Shown here piece by piece: positions 3,825-5,619 of a stretch of 5,619 bases of DNA. A program made the translations under genes and the position numbers. The notes under the pieces were generated by a model. It had not been told where the DNA came from, ran no database searches, and saw only the letters and a list, made by a program, of their open reading frames with translations. The DNA is from an uncultured Atopobiaceae bacterium (GTDB taxonomy: Bacteria; Actinomycetota; Coriobacteriia; Coriobacteriales; Atopobiaceae): assembly GCA_947581665.1 (NCBI GenBank), contig CANPVI010000106.1, forward strand, positions 1-5,619, written 5' to 3'. Positions within the stretch are counted from its first letter, which is position 1. Each line of letters begins with the position of its first letter.

Positions 3825-5619
3825 CTACGGCAGCCACCTGAAGGCCAGCGCGGTGATGTCGTCGGAGGGTTCGGCGCCGTTCACGAAGGTGCGCACGTCG
3901 GCGAGGACGTCGTCCACGAGCGCCTCGGACGAGGCCTCGCCTCCCGATGCGGCCTCGGTCTTCTTGAGCTGGGCGTCGAGGCGGTCCTCGCCGTATTGCG
4001 CGTCCTCGGGGTCCATGGCCTCCGTCACGCCGTCGGTGTAGAGGAAGAGGCCACCGCCGGGCTCGAGCTGGAGCGTCTCGCTCTTGTACTGGATCATGTC
4101 CATGATGCCGACCATGAGGCCCTTGCGCGCCTTCAGCCACGTGCCGTCGCCGCCGAGGATCCACGCGGGGTTGTGGCCGCCGTTCGCAAAGGAGAAGACG
4201 CCGGTCTTCACGTCGAGGATGCCGATGAACACCGTCACGAAGAGGTTCCCGCCGTTGTTCTCGCAGAGCGCCTGGTTCGCGCGGGTGAGTGCGAGGCCCA
4301 CGTCCTCGGGGTGGCTGTGCATCTGCTCGCGCAGGTCCGCGAGCGCGCGCATCATGAAGAGCGCGGCCGGCATGCCCTTGCCGGACACGTCCGCCATGAT
4401 CACGCCGAGGTGCGTGGCGTCGATCATGAACGCGTCGTAGAAGTCGCCGCCCACGTCGCGCGCGGGCGTCATCGAGGCCGCGATCTGCACCCCGAGCTCC
4501 GACTCGAGCTCCGTGAAGTCGTGCGGGACGGCGCTTTGCTGGATCCCCTTGGCGATCTCCAGCTCGGCCTTCACGCGTTCGTTCTCGGCCGTCACGCTGC
4601 GCATCTCGTCGAGGTAGCGCACCATCGAGGCGCGCATCGTGTCGGTGTCCTCCACGAGGTAGGCCACCTCGCCCGAGGGCTTGAGGTCGCCCATGTCCAC
4701 GGGGTCCTCCGCCTCGGCCCTCGCCTCGGCGAGCGCCTCGCCGCGCACGCCCGCGTCCATGGCCGTTTGGTAGTCCGCCATCTGCCGCGGGAACGCCCGC
4801 GTGGTCTCCGAGAGCCGCTCGATGGGGATGGTGAAGCGCGTCTGCAGGTAGCGGATGACGAGGACGCCGAAGGTCCAGAGCACGATGATCACCACGTCGC
4901 CGAGCACGAGCGAGGCGGTGATGAGCTCGACGATGCTCTCGGCGCCGCCCTCCTCCTCGGAGTAGATGAAGACGTAGAACGAGAGGATGAGCCCGAGGAG
5001 CACCACCGTGGCGAGCGCGGCGAACACGAGCACGATCCGCTGCGTGAGCGAAAGCGAGCGACGCTGCCGATAGGGCACCGTGATCCAACTCGCGGGCAAG
5101 GGGGCGAGCGGGCTCGCCTCGAGGGCGATGAGGAGCACGATGCCGAGCGTGAGCGTGATCGACGTCATCATGAGGAACTCCGACAACACGCTCCACGCGT
5201 AGCCGTTCGCGACGTTCATCTGCACGGCGGAAATCGAGGCGAAGATCGCGTAGACGATGTTCGCGAGGATGAGGATCCAGAAGAGCTTGGCAAGCGCGCC
5301 CGCACGCGAGCAGCGAGGATAGGGATCGCGGGCGCTCGCGTTCGTCGCGTACCACAAAAGGTACGGGATGACGACGTAGAAGATGAGCCCCGCGACCCAG
5401 ATGCCGGGGTCGAAGATCGTGACGCCCGTGGAGAGGCAGACGATCGCCTCCGCCACCACGCAGCCCACCATCGCCGGCCACCCGAGGTAGAGGCACACGA
5501 TGGGCGCGAAGGCGAAGAAGGGCGACACGGAGAAGTGCTCCGCGAGGAAATCGTTCGCGAAGAAGCGCCCGTCGATGAGGAAGAAGATCAAAAACGGCAC
5601 GAACATGGCGAGGGCGATG
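3825..5619 (-). CDS. Membrane PP2C/SpoIIE-family serine phosphatase, 5' end outside the window
   Basis: 597 codons are visible plus the TAG stop. The Met at 5606 is probably internal: it has no ribosome site and the frame stays open to the edge with hydrophobic residues (IALA before MFVPF), so the true start is upstream. Numbering from that Met, six or seven membrane spans occupy 1-255 with short loops. A HAMP-like linker follows, with helix 1 near 258-272 and helix 2 near 311-335 separated by an Ala/Glu-rich insert, then a coiled coil to about 355. The SpoIIE-type PP2C domain fills 348-593: EIAKGIQQSAVP, ARDVGGDFYD (Asp388), ADVSGKGMPAAL (Asp406), NGGHNPAW, LYTDGVTEA (Asp525) and PSDDITAL (Asp583). 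The acidic metal-binding set is intact, so it should be active. The family (RsbU, RsbP, SpoIIE) dephosphorylates anti-anti-sigma STAS proteins; no partner lies in the window. With no large external loop, the signal is probably sensed in or near the membrane. Confidence 0.92.
   Translation of the reverse strand, partial: IALAMFVPFLIFFLIDGRFFANDFLAEHFSVSPFFAFAPIVCLYLGWPAMVGCVVAEAIVCLSTGVTIFDPGIWVAGLIFYVVIPYLLWYATNASARDPYPRCSRAGALAKLFWILILANIVYAIFASISAVQMNVANGYAWSVLSEFLMMTSITLTLGIVLLIALEASPLAPLPASWITVPYRQRRSLSLTQRIVLVFAALATVVLLGLILSFYVFIYSEEEGGAESIVELITASLVLGDVVIIVLWTFGVLVIRYLQTRFTIPIERLSETTRAFPRQMADYQTAMDAGVRGEALAEARAEAEDPVDMGDLKPSGEVAYLVEDTDTMRASMVRYLDEMRSVTAENERVKAELEIAKGIQQSAVPHDFTELESELGVQIAASMTPARDVGGDFYDAFMIDATHLGVIMADVSGKGMPAALFMMRALADLREQMHSHPEDVGLALTRANQALCENNGGNLFVTVFIGILDVKTGVFSFANGGHNPAWILGGDGTWLKARKGLMVGIMDMIQYKSETLQLEPGGGLFLYTDGVTEAMDPEDAQYGEDRLDAQLKKTEAASGGEASSEALVDDVLADVRTFVNGAEPSDDITALAFRWLP

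Noticed and set aside
3805..5496. Minus-strand open frame of 563 codons overlapping the phosphatase
   Set aside because: It is an Arg/His/Pro-rich frame-shifted shadow; the other frame carries all PP2C motifs and the membrane spans.

Overview
The window is high-GC DNA with strong G/C preference at third codon positions in the three main genes. It most likely comes from an actinomycetote, and the gene content suggests a host-associated member of the Coriobacteriia (Olsenella/Collinsella/Eggerthella-like). The taxonomic call is an inference from a secreted papain-like protease carrying C-terminal RLYN..(T/S)GEH-type repeats, a LURP-one-related protein and a membrane SpoIIE-type phosphatase. No rRNA, tRNA, CRISPR array or mobile element was found.

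Layout, left to right. (1) Positions 1-90 hold about 3.5 copies of a 25-26 bp tandem repeat that runs off the left edge. (2) On the minus strand, 2658-100 encodes a secreted C1 (papain-like) cysteine protease with a signal peptide, a complete catalytic set, a lectin-like region and three terminal repeats. Its 5' leader has a perfect 9-bp inverted repeat just upstream of the Shine-Dalgarno site. (3) An AT-richer divergent promoter region lies at about 2711-2790. (4) Rightward from it is an unusual region of about 450 bp. It contains a 39-codon small ORF with a very good ribosome-binding site, then a run of stem-loops that includes two near-perfect palindromes (11-bp and 13-bp arms), a GAAC-N4-GTTC dyad resembling a Gram-positive LexA box, and a small hairpin just before the next gene. 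(5) On the plus strand, 3237-3746 encodes a LURP-one-related (tubby-like fold) protein with four copies of a (K/R)(V/L)xSxH motif. (6) A perfect 30-bp stem with a 4-nt loop (3755-3818) fills the gap between the convergent gene ends. (7) On the minus strand, from the right edge to 3825, is a multi-pass membrane PP2C/SpoIIE-family serine phosphatase with all metal-binding aspartates. Its start lies outside the window.

The three main genes show no obvious shared pathway. The protease acts outside the cell, the phosphatase is a membrane signalling output, and the LURP-type protein is cytosolic and of unknown role. The part most worth a second look is the structured leader between the protease and the LURP-type gene, together with the extreme hairpin at the convergent junction.
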